A stretch of DNA of 16,818 nucleotides from Kordiimonadaceae bacterium (GCA_018699075.1 JABIPV010000384.1:1-16818), one strand, 5' to 3'. Positions 1 through 9,067 are shown, numbered from the stretch's first letter. The notes: generated from the letters alone by a model not told the origin. Program-made: numbers and translations.

Positions 1-384
1 CAAGAACTTCAAGACGCCCGTATCGAAGCAGAAGAAAAACAAAAAATGTTGGAAGAGCAAGCTGCTGCGGCCCCGGTAAGTGCGCCAGTAACCACCCCAA
101 CGGCGAGAATGGCTGCGCCTGATGGCGGTTACGGTCTTCATTTGGCTTCTTTCTTATTACAAGAGAGCATTGCCCCTGGGCTGGCGAATATAAGCAACCG
201 TATTCCGGTACTTGTCGAAGGTAAGCCGGTAAAAATTGCAAATGCTACTGTGAGAGGGCAAAATTTTATGCGCCTTATTGTCGGCCAATTTGACATGCAG
301 AGTGAGGCTGTCGCCGAATGTAGACAAGCTTTAATGTTACTTGATTTTTGTGAAGTTATTGCTTTTGAAGGCGAAGATTACTAA
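1..384 (+). CDS. SPOR-domain protein, C-terminal part (left end cut by window)
   Basis: The frame is open to the left edge, so the gene starts outside the window; the first in-window ATG (46) lies inside a continuous Glu/Gln/Lys-rich stretch and is not a convincing start. 127 residues are visible. The first 20 or so are charged and probably helical or coiled coil, followed by an Ala/Pro/Thr linker (about residues 20-42). From about residue 47 the sequence reads as a SPOR domain: YGLHLASF opens the first strand, a helix follows, then a strand pair with RLIVGQFDMQSEA, and the last helix and strand end in EVIAFEGEDY. SPOR domains bind denuded septal peptidoglycan, so a cell-envelope or division-site role is likely. 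The domain family call is by pattern; the full architecture (membrane anchor, TPRs) cannot be seen. Confidence 0.72.
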   Translation, partial: QELQDARIEAEEKQKMLEEQAAAAPVSAPVTTPTARMAAPDGGYGLHLASFLLQESIAPGLANISNRIPVLVEGKPVKIANATVRGQNFMRLIVGQFDMQSEAVAECRQALMLLDFCEVIAFEGEDY

Positions 385-418
385 AAGTGATAATTCGTTT
401 TTTCAAAAGGATATTTAA

Positions 419-922
419 GTGTTTGATGACCGCAAAATTGTAACCTTTATTACGGCAAGTATATTAACTTTTTCATTATTATCTCCTGCTGCTATGGCGC
501 AAAATCCTAAGTGCACTGCAAAAGGGCTCTCTAGTCTATTATCCATTGACCTTCAAGGGCTTACGAAAAAAAAACTTGAAGTAAGTTTTGGCCGATCTAT
601 GGGCGGTTCTGATATTAATGCCTATTATGTGGGGCAAACATTAAATGCTGTTACGGCGTCCTTTAAAAGCGGTGCCGGCATGGCAGATATGAATTTTTAT
701 TTTCAAGATAAAGATAATTATCTGATGGAATATCATATAATGCAAAATTCCAATTATTACGAAGAACCAGACAGCGTCGTCCTAACGGATGAAAAATCAT
801 ATTACCATGTTTGTGACAATAGCTTACTTTCCCCAGCTTTTGGTGGCGTGATTGATGAAGATATTTATCAAAATATGAAACTTGTGTTAGATGTAATTCT
901 GACGGAAGAAAGCGCCCAGTAG
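419..922 (+). CDS. Small secreted protein of unknown function
   Basis: 167 codons with a GTG start, preceded by an AAAAGGA ribosome binding site 8-10 bases upstream. The N-terminus has a typical Sec signal peptide: RK near residues 5-6, a hydrophobic core to about residue 23, and a likely signal peptidase I site AMA|Q at 27/28. The mature part, about 140 residues, has two cysteines (C32 and C132) that could form a periplasmic disulfide, and many Tyr/Asn/Asp residues in its middle. No known family was recognised. It lies 34 bases after the SPOR gene and 41 before the PLP enzyme, so co-transcription with either is possible. Probably periplasmic; no lipobox is present. Confidence 0.7.
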   Translation: MFDDRKIVTFITASILTFSLLSPAAMAQNPKCTAKGLSSLLSIDLQGLTKKKLEVSFGRSMGGSDINAYYVGQTLNAVTASFKSGAGMADMNFYFQDKDNYLMEYHIMQNSNYYEEPDSVVLTDEKSYYHVCDNSLLSPAFGGVIDEDIYQNMKLVLDVILTEESAQ

Positions 923-951
923 CTTTTTCGCTAATAGTAGTCATTTCAAAT

Positions 952-988
952 AGGAGTATACAAATGGTACAACGTCGCCCCGCGGAGG
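952..988 (+). promoter_or_regulatory. Two competing ribosome binding sites for the PLP aldolase gene
   Basis: AGGAG at 952-956 lies 7 bases before ATG 964. GGAGG at 984-988 lies 5 bases before the in-frame ATG 994. Both are good Shine-Dalgarno matches, so the gene may start at either; the second gives an N-terminus (MSIDQIDTPALVIDL) that begins directly at the conserved part of the fold. Confidence 0.6.
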
Positions 989-2085
989 TCGGAATGTCCA
1001 TTGATCAAATTGACACGCCTGCGCTTGTTATTGATTTGAATGCTTATGAACGAAATCTTGATAAAATGGCGAAACTAATTAAGAAATCAGACAAACGATT
1101 ACGCCCCCATGCGAAAATGCATAAATCACCGCAAGTAACGCTTGAACAAATGAAACGCGGCGCGGTTGGTGCTTGCTGCCAAAAGGTATCCGAAGCGGAA
1201 ATTTTGGTAGAAGGCGGCGTAGCGGATGTCCTCATCACAAATGAAATTGTCACGCCGTCCAAATTAAAACGCGTCGCAGAAATCGCAAAACAAGCAACCA
1301 TTGGCATTTGTGTAGATGATGCAAGCGCAACAATTGAACTTAATAAACAATGCGCCATGCTAGATGCGACGGTCACAGCATTGGTTGAGATTGATGTGGG
1401 CGGACGCCGCTGTGGTGTTACAACACCCGATGCAGCGGTAGAGCTTGCGAAAATTATTGAAAATGCATCGCACCTAAATTTTGGTGGCTTACAAGCGTAC
1501 CACGGATCAGCACAACATATGCGTACGCCTGCTGAGCGTAGCGATGTTGTTGAGAATGCTGCCAAAATTGTTCGTGGTACCGTTTCTGCGCTTAAGGCTG
1601 CAGGTATAACCTGTGATATAGTGACAGGTGGCGGTACAGGGACATTGATGCATGATATAAACCATAACGAATGGAATGAGCTTCAGTGTGGCTCATATGC
1701 CTTTATGGATGCGGATTACGGTAAAAACCTATTTGCTGACACAGAATATGGCACGGGTTTTGAGCATAGTTTGTTTATTTACTCAGTCGTGATGAGTGTC
1801 GCTAGTCCAGATAGTGTGGTGACGGATGCAGGGTTAAAGGCGATTGCATCGGATTCAGGAAATCCGATCATTGATGGCCGCGAGCATCTTACCTACAACT
1901 TATCATCCGATGAACACGGCGTAGTGCTGCTTGGGGAAGATGATAAAATTGGTCTCGGTGAATGCCTCCACATTATCCCTGGCCACTGCGATCCGACCGT
2001 AAACCTCTATGATTGGTTCGTCGGGGTAAGGGAAGGAAAAGTCGAAAAAGTCTGGCCTGTCGCGGCTAGAGGAGCACTTTCTTAA
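964..2085 (+). CDS. PLP-dependent 3-hydroxy-D-aspartate / D-threonine aldolase family enzyme
   Basis: 373 residues from ATG 964, or 363 from ATG 994. The fold is the alanine-racemase-like TIM barrel followed by a C-terminal beta domain with a metal site. The PLP lysine is expected at K51 in RPHAKMHK. Family blocks include CCQKVSEAE, VEIDVGGRRCGV, GLQAYHGSAQHM, GGGTGT and ELQCGSYAFMDADYG. The metal motif PGHCDPTVN supplies H341 and D343 (HxD), the pattern of D-threonine aldolases, rather than the HxC of eukaryotic D-serine dehydratases. As remembered, the sequence is very close to BhcC, the 3-hydroxyaspartate aldolase of the beta-hydroxyaspartate cycle, which splits the substrate to glycine and glyoxylate. 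No other bhc gene is in the window, so a role in D-3-hydroxy amino acid breakdown is just as likely. Cytoplasmic. Confidence 0.85.
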   Translation: MVQRRPAEVGMSIDQIDTPALVIDLNAYERNLDKMAKLIKKSDKRLRPHAKMHKSPQVTLEQMKRGAVGACCQKVSEAEILVEGGVADVLITNEIVTPSKLKRVAEIAKQATIGICVDDASATIELNKQCAMLDATVTALVEIDVGGRRCGVTTPDAAVELAKIIENASHLNFGGLQAYHGSAQHMRTPAERSDVVENAAKIVRGTVSALKAAGITCDIVTGGGTGTLMHDINHNEWNELQCGSYAFMDADYGKNLFADTEYGTGFEHSLFIYSVVMSVASPDSVVTDAGLKAIASDSGNPIIDGREHLTYNLSSDEHGVVLLGEDDKIGLGECLHIIPGHCDPTVNLYDWFVGVREGKVEKVWPVAARGALS

Positions 2086-2103
2086 AGCTATTAAATATCT
2101 ACT

Positions 2104-2132
2104 TTGACCAATACTCGTAATAATGGTATATT
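2104..2132 (+). promoter_or_regulatory. Sigma70-type promoter of the TPR lipoprotein gene
   Basis: TTGACC (2104-2109) and TATATT (2127-2132) are separated by exactly 17 bases, each one mismatch from consensus. Transcription would start near 2139, ahead of the ribosome binding site AGGGAG at about 2153-2158 and GTG 2164. The TTG at 2104, which could be taken as the start of a longer frame, is the -35 box. Confidence 0.65.
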
Positions 2133-2163
2133 CCTGAAAATATATTTCTATAGGGAGAAAACC

Positions 2164-3831
2164 GTGCGTAATTCTATTATTGTATTTGTATCTTGCTTAA
2201 CCCTTTCGCTTTCATCGTGCGGTGATAATAATCAAACTGAAACTGTAACATCCACCGATCTTGGTCCTGACTTTGACCTTTTGACGACTTCGGTCGGAAC
2301 TGTACATTTCCCCGTTGGTTGTAACGCAGAAGCGGCTCCGTTGGTTGAACGTGGTGTCGCACTGATACACCATATGATGTATGAAGAGGCTGAATTTGTT
2401 TTCAGTATGGCTGATGATGCTGATCCAAACTGCGCTATGGCATATTGGGGACAGGCTATGACGATCATGCACCCATTATGGCCTGATGTTCCCACCAATG
2501 AAAAACTTGCAAAGGGCCAAGCACTTGTTGCCAAAACAATGGAACTTGGTGGTCATTCTGAGCGAGAAAACGCTTATCTTGAAACAACTAGAACTTATTT
2601 TGATGGTGAAATTTCGCAACCGGAGTCAGAACGGCTTAAACGCTTTGCTGCTGAGTGGGAAAAACTAAATGATGCCTATCCTGATGATTTAGACGCGCGA
2701 GCTTTTCATGCGCTGACTTTACTTTCAACCGCCGATAGGGGGGACTTAAATTTGGTTAAGCAAAGAGCGGCAGGTGCTTTGGCGTTTAGTGTGCTTGATG
2801 AAAATCCTGATCATCCCGGCGGGCATCATTATATCATTCATTCATATGATGATCCTAAACTAGCAGAAATGGCAAGGACGACTGCGGATAAATACGGTCA
2901 ATTAACACCGCGTGTTCCCCACGCAACCCATATGATGACCCATACATATACCCGCTTAGGTGATTGGGAAAAATCAATTGAATGGAACATGGTATCCTCC
3001 GAAACCGCCTTGGCCCTTTGTATCGAAAGAGGCGAAGTGAACAATCATTATACTCATGCTCTTGATTATCTTGCCTATGCCCATCTGCAAAAAGGAAATG
3101 ATGCTGCTGCCATTCAGGTTTTAAAAGATTATAGTGTCCTAGAGGCACCCTATAGCGATCTCAACCGTTCAAGTTTTGCTTATGCATTTTCTGCGTTACC
3201 GGCACGAATTGCACTTGAACAACGTGATTGGGAAACAGCAACAAAACTTCAACCAAAAATCCCACGTGATTTTCCGTGGGAAAAAGGTCATGACCAATAT
3301 GTGGCGATAACTCATTTTACACGTGCTGTTGCGTTATCACACCTTGGCCGATTTGACGAAGCAGATGCAGAGATTGAAACCTTATATAATCTTCGTATGG
3401 GCATGGGAGATAGTAGTCCTTATTGGTCTAAGCAAGTGGAAATACAGGAAGTATCTGCTCGTGCTTGGCAAATTTATGCCCGCGGTAATATTGAAGAAGG
3501 TCTAGATCTTATGAAACAAGCAACCATTCTTGAAGCATCAACAGAAAAACATGCTGTCACCCCAGGTGAGGTACTGCCAGCAACTGAAATGTATGGTGAT
3601 ATGTTGCTTGAAAATGGTTCCTATGCCGAGGCTTTGGCCGCCTACCAAGCTGCATTAACCCGCGCTCCAGGAAAGTATAATAGTCTGTATGGTGCTGGAA
3701 AAGCGGCCATGGCTTTAGGTGATAATGCAATGGCCAAAGAATATTTTGAAGTTTTACTGCAAAATGCAGAAAATGTATCAGGATCCCGTACAACAACAAA
3801 TGATGTGCGCATGTTGATGGCAAGTTTTTAA
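2164..3831 (+). CDS. TPR-repeat lipoprotein
   Basis: 555 residues from GTG 2164, chosen because an AGGGAG Shine-Dalgarno sits about 6 bases upstream and the protein then begins with a lipoprotein signal peptide. The lipobox is L16-S17-S18-C19 followed by G20, so the protein should be lipidated at C19, and with no Asp at +2 sorted to the outer membrane. The mature protein carries several helical pairs of TPR type: one near residues 55-90 (LVERGVALIHHMMYEEAEFVF, then CAMAYWGQAMTIMHPLWP), others in the middle, and a clear C-terminal pair (GSYAEALAAYQAALTRAPGKYNSLYGAGKAAMALGD is interrupted by normal TPR turns). The HMMYEEAE...CAMAYWG block is typical of a common bacterial TPR family of unknown role. 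TPRs mediate protein contacts; no catalytic motif was seen. Confidence 0.8.
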   Translation: MRNSIIVFVSCLTLSLSSCGDNNQTETVTSTDLGPDFDLLTTSVGTVHFPVGCNAEAAPLVERGVALIHHMMYEEAEFVFSMADDADPNCAMAYWGQAMTIMHPLWPDVPTNEKLAKGQALVAKTMELGGHSERENAYLETTRTYFDGEISQPESERLKRFAAEWEKLNDAYPDDLDARAFHALTLLSTADRGDLNLVKQRAAGALAFSVLDENPDHPGGHHYIIHSYDDPKLAEMARTTADKYGQLTPRVPHATHMMTHTYTRLGDWEKSIEWNMVSSETALALCIERGEVNNHYTHALDYLAYAHLQKGNDAAAIQVLKDYSVLEAPYSDLNRSSFAYAFSALPARIALEQRDWETATKLQPKIPRDFPWEKGHDQYVAITHFTRAVALSHLGRFDEADAEIETLYNLRMGMGDSSPYWSKQVEIQEVSARAWQIYARGNIEEGLDLMKQATILEASTEKHAVTPGEVLPATEMYGDMLLENGSYAEALAAYQAALTRAPGKYNSLYGAGKAAMALGDNAMAKEYFEVLLQNAENVSGSRTTTNDVRMLMASF

Positions 3832-3890
3832 TTTAGAACTGTCCCGCATCGACTGTTCACCTAGTTTGCGTAACAAAATCATTGCCTTAT

Positions 3891-3937
3891 CCGCCCTTTT
3901 TTGATTAAGCTCTTTTATCAAAAAATAGAGAGGGCGG
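3891..3937 (+). promoter_or_regulatory. Hairpin overlapping the ribosome binding site of the S9 peptidase gene
   Basis: TTTTTTGAT (3897-3905) pairs perfectly with ATCAAAAAA (3917-3925) around an 11-base loop, and CCGCCC (3891-3896) pairs with GGGCGG (3932-3937) after a 6-base bulge (TAGAGA). The Shine-Dalgarno GAGGG at 3930-3934 is partly in the bulge and partly in the outer stem, ending 6 bases before ATG 3941. The structure could limit translation initiation; it might also act as a terminator for the upstream gene, but no clean U-tract follows it. Confidence 0.5.
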
Positions 3938-3940
3938 AAA

Positions 3941-5965
3941 ATGCGGGTTATTTTAATTTTATCTATGGTTTTAGTGGGGCTAATGCCCTTTTCGGCGTTG
4001 GCGCAGAAGAGCAACTTTGAGTGGCTTGATGTTTTTGAGCTAGAATATGCGTCTGATCCGCAGTTTACGGACGATGGTAAGTCGATCGTTTATGTGCGCA
4101 ATTTTATGGACATTATGAAGGACCGCAAACGCAGTAATCTGTGGCGTGTGGATTTGGATGGTGGTAATCATCGGCCAATTACGTCTGGTCTTAATAATAA
4201 CGCGAGCCCACGTTTTTCACCAGATGGATCTATGCTTGCCTATACATCAAACGCCAGTGGCAACAACCAAGTCATGATGCGTTTAATGGATGCGGGGGAA
4301 ACTTTTGAAGTCGCGCAACTGCAAAATGGTGCATCGCGTTTAACATGGTCACCTGACGGTCAATATATTGCCTTTAATGCATTTGTGCCTGGTACGGATA
4401 AAACATATGCCCCGCTACCAAACAGACCCAAAGGGGCAGAGTGGGCGAAAAATGCTATTTATATTGATAAGCTGCAATTTAGAAATGATGGGCGTGGTTT
4501 TGTCAAGCCGGGTAAAAGTCATGTGTTTGTTGTGCCTGCAATGGGCGGTACACCGAGGCAAATAACGTCGGGTGAATTTAATCATTCATCAAGCCTGTCA
4601 TGGGCTGCGGATGGCTCGATGCTTTATTTCTCAGCTAACCGTCATGATAATCATGAAATGGAAACGCGGGACAGTGAAATATATTCCGTTGATGTAAATT
4701 CTGGTGATATTAAAGTCCTTACTAGCCGTTTTGGCCCTGATGGTAATCCATCAGTGTCACCAAATGGTAATCTGATTGCTTACTCCGGTTATGATGACAA
4801 ACGCATGGGTGCGCATAATACTAATATTTACGTAATGAATGTGGATGGCAGTGATGTGCGCAATATTACGGGGGACATGGACAGAAGCATTGGTGGTTTT
4901 TATTGGTCATATAATGGCCGTGAACTTTTCTATCAATATACTGATAAGGGCATGGGAAAAATTGCCAAAATTGATCTTAAAGGCAAAAACACAGAACTGG
5001 CTGATCATGTAAGTGGAACTTCTTTTGGGCGTCCTTATGCCAGTGGTGCATTTAATGTCAGTAGCAAGGGTGATATAGCCCTGACTTATGCCACAGCGAT
5101 GGATCAATCAAATATTGGTGTTACTGGAAGTAAAGGTGGCGATGTTAAGCAAATTACCGATTTAAATGGGGAGCTTCTTAATCACCGTAAACTGGGTTCT
5201 GTGGAAGAAGTTTGGTATAAATCAAGTCATGACGGCATTGATATTCATGGGTGGTTGGTTAAACCTGTTGATTTTGACCCCGCTAAGAAATATCCGTTAA
5301 TATTGGAAATTCATGGCGGACCTTTTTCCGCTTATGGGCCGCATTTTTCTGCTGAAATACAGTTAATGGCTAATGCGGGGTATATGGTTCTTTATACCAA
5401 CCCTCGCGGTAGTACCAGTTACGGCGTGGATTTCGCAAACCTTATTCACCACGATTATCCGGGTAATGACTATGATGACTTGATGAGTGGGGTTGATCAT
5501 GTGATTGCGATGGGCAATGTTGATGCGGATAAACTATATGTCACTGGCGGCAGTGGCGGCGGCGCGCTTAGTGCGTGGATTATTGGTAAAACGGACCGTT
5601 TTAAAGCGGCGGTTGTGGCAAAGCCGGTGATTAACTGGACCAGCTTTACACTTTATTCTGATATGTCGTTATCCGCGGCGAAAAACTGGTTTGGTTCTAT
5701 GCCATGGGATGATCAGGAAAATTATTGGCGGCGTTCACCGCTTTCACTTGTAGGTAATGTCACAACGCCAACAATGCTTCTTACAGGGGAATTGGACATG
5801 CGTACACCAATGCCTGAAAGTGAACAGTTTTTCCAAGCCCTAAAAATGCAGGAAGTTGATGCTTCACTGGTTAGAATTCCGGGTTCTTACCACGGCATTA
5901 CAACGCGGCCCAGTAACCTGATTACCAAAGTTCAACACATTGTAAAGTGGTTTGATGAGCATTAG
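3941..5965 (+). CDS. Secreted S9-family serine peptidase (acylaminoacyl / dipeptidyl peptidase type)
   Basis: 674 residues. A Sec signal peptide (MRVILILSMVLVGLMPFSALAQ, cut near ALA|Q) sends it to the periplasm. Residues about 30-390 form a TolB/DPP-like beta-propeller, with repeats such as FSPDGSMLAYTSN and WSPDGQYIAF. The C-terminal alpha/beta-hydrolase domain starts near residue 420. The catalytic triad is readable: S538 in GGSGGG, D619 in GELDMRTP, and H651 in GSYHG; the oxyanion-side HGGPFSAYG block is also present. The family cleaves short peptides or N-acylated peptides from the N-terminus, with the propeller limiting access to small substrates. Length is normal for the family. It follows the TPR gene by 109 bases. 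Confidence 0.9.
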   Translation: MRVILILSMVLVGLMPFSALAQKSNFEWLDVFELEYASDPQFTDDGKSIVYVRNFMDIMKDRKRSNLWRVDLDGGNHRPITSGLNNNASPRFSPDGSMLAYTSNASGNNQVMMRLMDAGETFEVAQLQNGASRLTWSPDGQYIAFNAFVPGTDKTYAPLPNRPKGAEWAKNAIYIDKLQFRNDGRGFVKPGKSHVFVVPAMGGTPRQITSGEFNHSSSLSWAADGSMLYFSANRHDNHEMETRDSEIYSVDVNSGDIKVLTSRFGPDGNPSVSPNGNLIAYSGYDDKRMGAHNTNIYVMNVDGSDVRNITGDMDRSIGGFYWSYNGRELFYQYTDKGMGKIAKIDLKGKNTELADHVSGTSFGRPYASGAFNVSSKGDIALTYATAMDQSNIGVTGSKGGDVKQITDLNGELLNHRKLGSVEEVWYKSSHDGIDIHGWLVKPVDFDPAKKYPLILEIHGGPFSAYGPHFSAEIQLMANAGYMVLYTNPRGSTSYGVDFANLIHHDYPGNDYDDLMSGVDHVIAMGNVDADKLYVTGGSGGGALSAWIIGKTDRFKAAVVAKPVINWTSFTLYSDMSLSAAKNWFGSMPWDDQENYWRRSPLSLVGNVTTPTMLLTGELDMRTPMPESEQFFQALKMQEVDASLVRIPGSYHGITTRPSNLITKVQHIVKWFDEH

Positions 5966-6010
5966 CAAAACTATATCTATACCTTTAAATTTGCTATATT
6001 TAATTTTTCC

Positions 6011-6026
6011 ATTTAATATATTAAAT
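6011..6026. repeat. 16-bp perfect AT palindrome upstream of the PAS gene
   Basis: ATTTAATATATTAAAT is self-complementary over 16 bases and lies 33 bases before ATG 6059, in a 93-base AT-rich gap. It overlaps a weak promoter-like pair (TTGCTA 5991-5996, then 17 bases, TAATAT 6014-6019). An operator is possible; chance is also possible in such AT-rich DNA. Confidence 0.3.
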
Positions 6027-6058
6027 ATTGCAATTTAGTTATAAAATGAGATACTTAA

Positions 6059-6535
6059 ATGTCTGGTAACTATATAAAACCAATAGCAAATTTTGATTTT
6101 GGGGTCGATGATTTATATTCACCTGAACAGAAAGAGCTTTATCAATATTGGCTTGATAAAAAAGGCGATCGTGTAATGCCGTCTAAAGTGGATTTTGATC
6201 CAATTGATGTACCACGAATACTTGCTTTTATTTCAATGGAAAATGTCACACATGATCCCCTTCGCTTTGAAGTACGCTTAACGGGTAGTAAAACATCATC
6301 ACTAGAAGATAGTAAGGGGCAATTTATTGATGAAATTAATGGTACAGAAGAAATATTAATTATGTTAACTCAGATGGTGGAATTAAAAAAACCGTATATA
6401 TATACCAGTAAAATTAATTGGGATAAGCGCAAATATAAAACTTATTCTTCTTTGGTATTGCCGTTTTCCGATGATGGAATTAATGTAAACCTTTCTATGT
6501 CATGCCATCATACCTTAAAAATCACTGAGGAATAA
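6059..6535 (+). CDS. PAS-domain protein, PAS_5 (PF07310-like) type
   Basis: 158 residues, no signal peptide. The pattern ELYQYWLDKKGDRVMPSKVDFDPIDVPRILAFISMENV, broken by ordinary substitutions, matches the opening of the PAS_5 family (YW...RG.R.MPSR.DIDP.DIPR.L..I...DV), followed by RFEVRLTGSK and a strand region ending in SLVLPFSDDG. These are stand-alone single PAS domains found mostly in alphaproteobacteria; their ligand and partners are generally unknown. No output domain is fused. A weak GAG ribosome binding site precedes ATG 6059. The stop codon lies 7 bases before the next gene, and the Shine-Dalgarno of that gene (GAGGAA, 6527-6532) is formed by its last two codons, so the pair is probably co-expressed and translationally coupled. 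Confidence 0.72.
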   Translation: MSGNYIKPIANFDFGVDDLYSPEQKELYQYWLDKKGDRVMPSKVDFDPIDVPRILAFISMENVTHDPLRFEVRLTGSKTSSLEDSKGQFIDEINGTEEILIMLTQMVELKKPYIYTSKINWDKRKYKTYSSLVLPFSDDGINVNLSMSCHHTLKITEE

Positions 6536-6542
6536 ATAAGTA

Positions 6543-8138
6543 ATGAGAAACCTTGAGTTACCCGGCAGGTCGCCTGTTATTGCGACAGAGGGTATGGCGT
6601 CAACATCACATGTACTTGCAACATCAACAGCAATATCAATCTTAAAAAATGGCGGTAATGCAATGGATGCTGCAGTTGCGGCATGCGCGGTTCAGTGTGT
6701 AGTAGAACCGGAGTCAACGGGGATAGGTGGCGACTGTTTTTGTCTTTATGGTCCAGAAGGATCGGATGATTACATTGCCTATAACGGGTCGGGCCGTGCC
6801 CCGGCGGCGGCAACGGCAAAATGGTATGCTGATCAAGGCATTGAAAAGATAGAATTAAGCAGTGCGCATGCAGTGACAATCCCAGGTGCAGTAGATGCTT
6901 GGGTTCGGTTAATCGCAGATCATGGAACCATGTCGCTGAATGACATTTTAAAGCCAGCGATTAATTATGCCAAAAAAGGCTATGCCATTACATCAAGGGT
7001 AAGTAGTGATTTTGCCAGAAATGAAGAAAAATTACAGGGATGCGAAAATGCTTCGAAAGTATTTTTACCCGGTGGTAATTCCCTTAACGTTGGTGATGTT
7101 CACCGACAACCTGCTTTAGCCATTACATTAGAGAAAATAGCTGACCAAGGACGAGAGGGGTTTTATCAAGGGGAAATTGCAAAAGATATTGTCGAATTTC
7201 TTCAAAGCCATGGCGGGCTTCATACTTTGGATGATTTTAAAAATGCTAAAGGAAATTATGTAAAACCCATTTCAACAAAATATAAAGGCTATGATGTTCA
7301 CCAATGCCCGCCAAATGGGCAGGGTATTATTGCATTGATGTTGCTTAAACTTATGGAACGTTTTGAACGGGCAGGGGAATGTCCTATTAATCTGGAACGA
7401 ATTCATCAAGAGATAGAAGCGGGAAGATTGGCATATCATCAACGTGATGCTTATCTAGCTGATCCTGATCATAGTTCTGTTTCGGTTGAACAGTTACTTT
7501 CTGATGAAAATATTGATCAAATGTATAAATTGATCTCTGAGGGCCAAGCGATAAAAGAAATGCCCGATTTTGAAATGCCCAATCATAAAGACACCGTTTA
7601 CATTACTGTGGTAGATAAGGACAGGAATTGCTGTAGCTTTATCAATACCTTATTTCATAATTTTGGCAGCGGATTAATGGCACCAAAATCTGGTGTGATG
7701 CTTCATAATAGAGGGGCAGGTTTTACGTTAGAGCAAGGCCATCCCAACGTCATTGCACCCAACAAACGTCCGCTTCATACAATTATACCTGGTATGGTTA
7801 GCAAAGATGGCCGCACCGTTATGTCGTACGGCGTTATGGGCGGTTCATATCAAGCGTTTGGTCATATGCAATTTTTATCAAGGTTCCTTGATTATGGTTA
7901 TGATATTCAGCAGGCTCAGGATATGCCACGCTTTTTTCCTGATCCGGAAACGGGAAGTGTAGAAATGGAAGGCACTATACCCTATGAAATTATTCAAGGA
8001 TTAACTGATAAGGGGCATAATATAGTTTCCACATCAATACCGATTGGCGGATCGCAAGCAATTTGGATAGACAACGAAAAGAATACTTTAACCGGTGGTT
8101 CTGACCCGCGTAAAGATGGCTGTGCAATCGGTTATTAA
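6543..8138 (+). CDS. Gamma-glutamyltransferase-family Ntn hydrolase (YwrD-like proenzyme)
   Basis: 531 residues, close to usual family length. Motifs include GGNAMDAAVAA and EPESTGIGGDCF in the large-subunit region, and the small-subunit start KDTVYITVVD. Autocleavage would expose T351 (DTVY) as the N-terminal nucleophile, leaving chains of about 350 and 180 residues. In classic enzymes the motif is TTH(F/Y); TVY and the later MGGSYQAFGH block are typical of the YwrD/oxamate-amidohydrolase-like branch. There is no signal peptide, unlike periplasmic glutathione-processing enzymes, so it probably acts in the cytoplasm. Likely reaction: hydrolysis of a gamma-glutamyl or related amide bond; substrate unknown. 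It sits 7 bases after the PAS gene, likely one operon. Confidence 0.85.
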   Translation: MRNLELPGRSPVIATEGMASTSHVLATSTAISILKNGGNAMDAAVAACAVQCVVEPESTGIGGDCFCLYGPEGSDDYIAYNGSGRAPAAATAKWYADQGIEKIELSSAHAVTIPGAVDAWVRLIADHGTMSLNDILKPAINYAKKGYAITSRVSSDFARNEEKLQGCENASKVFLPGGNSLNVGDVHRQPALAITLEKIADQGREGFYQGEIAKDIVEFLQSHGGLHTLDDFKNAKGNYVKPISTKYKGYDVHQCPPNGQGIIALMLLKLMERFERAGECPINLERIHQEIEAGRLAYHQRDAYLADPDHSSVSVEQLLSDENIDQMYKLISEGQAIKEMPDFEMPNHKDTVYITVVDKDRNCCSFINTLFHNFGSGLMAPKSGVMLHNRGAGFTLEQGHPNVIAPNKRPLHTIIPGMVSKDGRTVMSYGVMGGSYQAFGHMQFLSRFLDYGYDIQQAQDMPRFFPDPETGSVEMEGTIPYEIIQGLTDKGHNIVSTSIPIGGSQAIWIDNEKNTLTGGSDPRKDGCAIGY

Positions 8139-8148
8139 AAGAGATCTC

Positions 8149-8188
8149 GCCGCAGCCTGATCCAAGATAACTTGAAAAAGGTTGCGGC
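8149..8188 (-). terminator. Hairpin between convergent genes, possible terminator of the Usp gene
   Basis: GCCGCAGCC (8149-8157) pairs with GGTTGCGGC (8180-8188), 9 pairs with one wobble, and a smaller stem CAAG/CTTG (8163-8166 / 8171-8174) lies in the loop. On the - strand the stem is followed by GAGATCTCTTTT, a short U-run, so it may terminate the Usp transcript. On the + strand no U-run follows. Confidence 0.45.
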
Positions 8189-8210
8189 AAGTTTCCCACT
8201 CAGGAGGGAG

Positions 8211-9023
8211 TTAGTGTGATAGGTATATTGTGTAAACTTGATTACTGAGTAATGTTTTTGTGACACCGCCAAATATAATCTCACGAAGTCTTCTGTGGCC
8301 CCATGCACCTGAAACAATCAAATCCGCATCAGTGCTTGAAGCTGTATCTAATATTCGGTCACCAACGGTAACACTATCAGATACTGTTAATGCTTCTGCG
8401 TTTACGCCGTGACGGGCGAGCTTTACACAAATATCAGCTTCAGGAATTATCCTTTTATCATCCTCGGCGATTGTAAGGACAGTTACTTTATCAGCCTTTT
8501 GTAATATTGGTAATGCATCATGCACCGCTTTCGCACATTGTTGCCCGCCGTCCCATGCAACCAATATGTTTTTATGCTCAGCCGACGCACCATTTGATGG
8601 AATAACAATTACGGGAAGACCACTTTCAATGACAAAATCGTGCATAATGCTCATGATATCATCAAGTGTATCGCCTTTTTGTGTTAAAATAGTCAAATCA
8701 GCTGAACGAGAATGAAGATTTAAAAATGTGAGCATATCGCCTTGTTCTTGGCACCAATCATATCTCACACCGGCAGAATTTAATTGTTTCTCATATTTTT
8801 CTCTATATTTATCTGCTTCACCTTGAAGGTCTTTTTCATATTGATCGAAGGCCGCAGCTGAATAGCTTTCAACAGGCACAGATTTAAACATATCTGCTGC
8901 CGGGGTTAATATATGTAACGCTTTAACATGAGCGTCAAACTGCACCGCCAATGAGCAGGCATATGCTAGTCTCTCAGAGGCACCTTTATCGTGCCCAATT
9001 GGTACTAAAATTGTTTTAATCAT
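8211..9023 (-). CDS. Tandem-domain universal stress protein (UspA family)
   Basis: 270 residues from the ATG at 9023, chosen because AGGAG (complement of 9031-9035) lies 7 bases upstream and translation then begins MIKTILVPIGHD, the usual Usp start; the adjacent ATG at 9026 is also possible, and the longer frame to 9062 has no such support. Two Usp folds lie in tandem: residues 1 to about 145 (ending GLPVIVIPS) and about 150-270 (KNILVAWDGG to the end). The second has a nucleotide-binding signature G-AW-G-x9-G (GAWGHRRLREIIFGG), with G in place of the usual final S/T. The first lacks a clear one. Such proteins help survival under stress, energy limitation or low oxygen. Candidate FNR-type control is seen upstream. 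It is the only - strand gene, convergent with the transferase and divergent from the M20 gene. Confidence 0.85.
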   Translation of the reverse strand: MIKTILVPIGHDKGASERLAYACSLAVQFDAHVKALHILTPAADMFKSVPVESYSAAAFDQYEKDLQGEADKYREKYEKQLNSAGVRYDWCQEQGDMLTFLNLHSRSADLTILTQKGDTLDDIMSIMHDFVIESGLPVIVIPSNGASAEHKNILVAWDGGQQCAKAVHDALPILQKADKVTVLTIAEDDKRIIPEADICVKLARHGVNAEALTVSDSVTVGDRILDTASSTDADLIVSGAWGHRRLREIIFGGVTKTLLSNQVYTIYLSH

Positions 9024-9067
9024 CATTTCTCTCCTGAATGTGTTGGTCTTTATTTCTTTCATGAAAC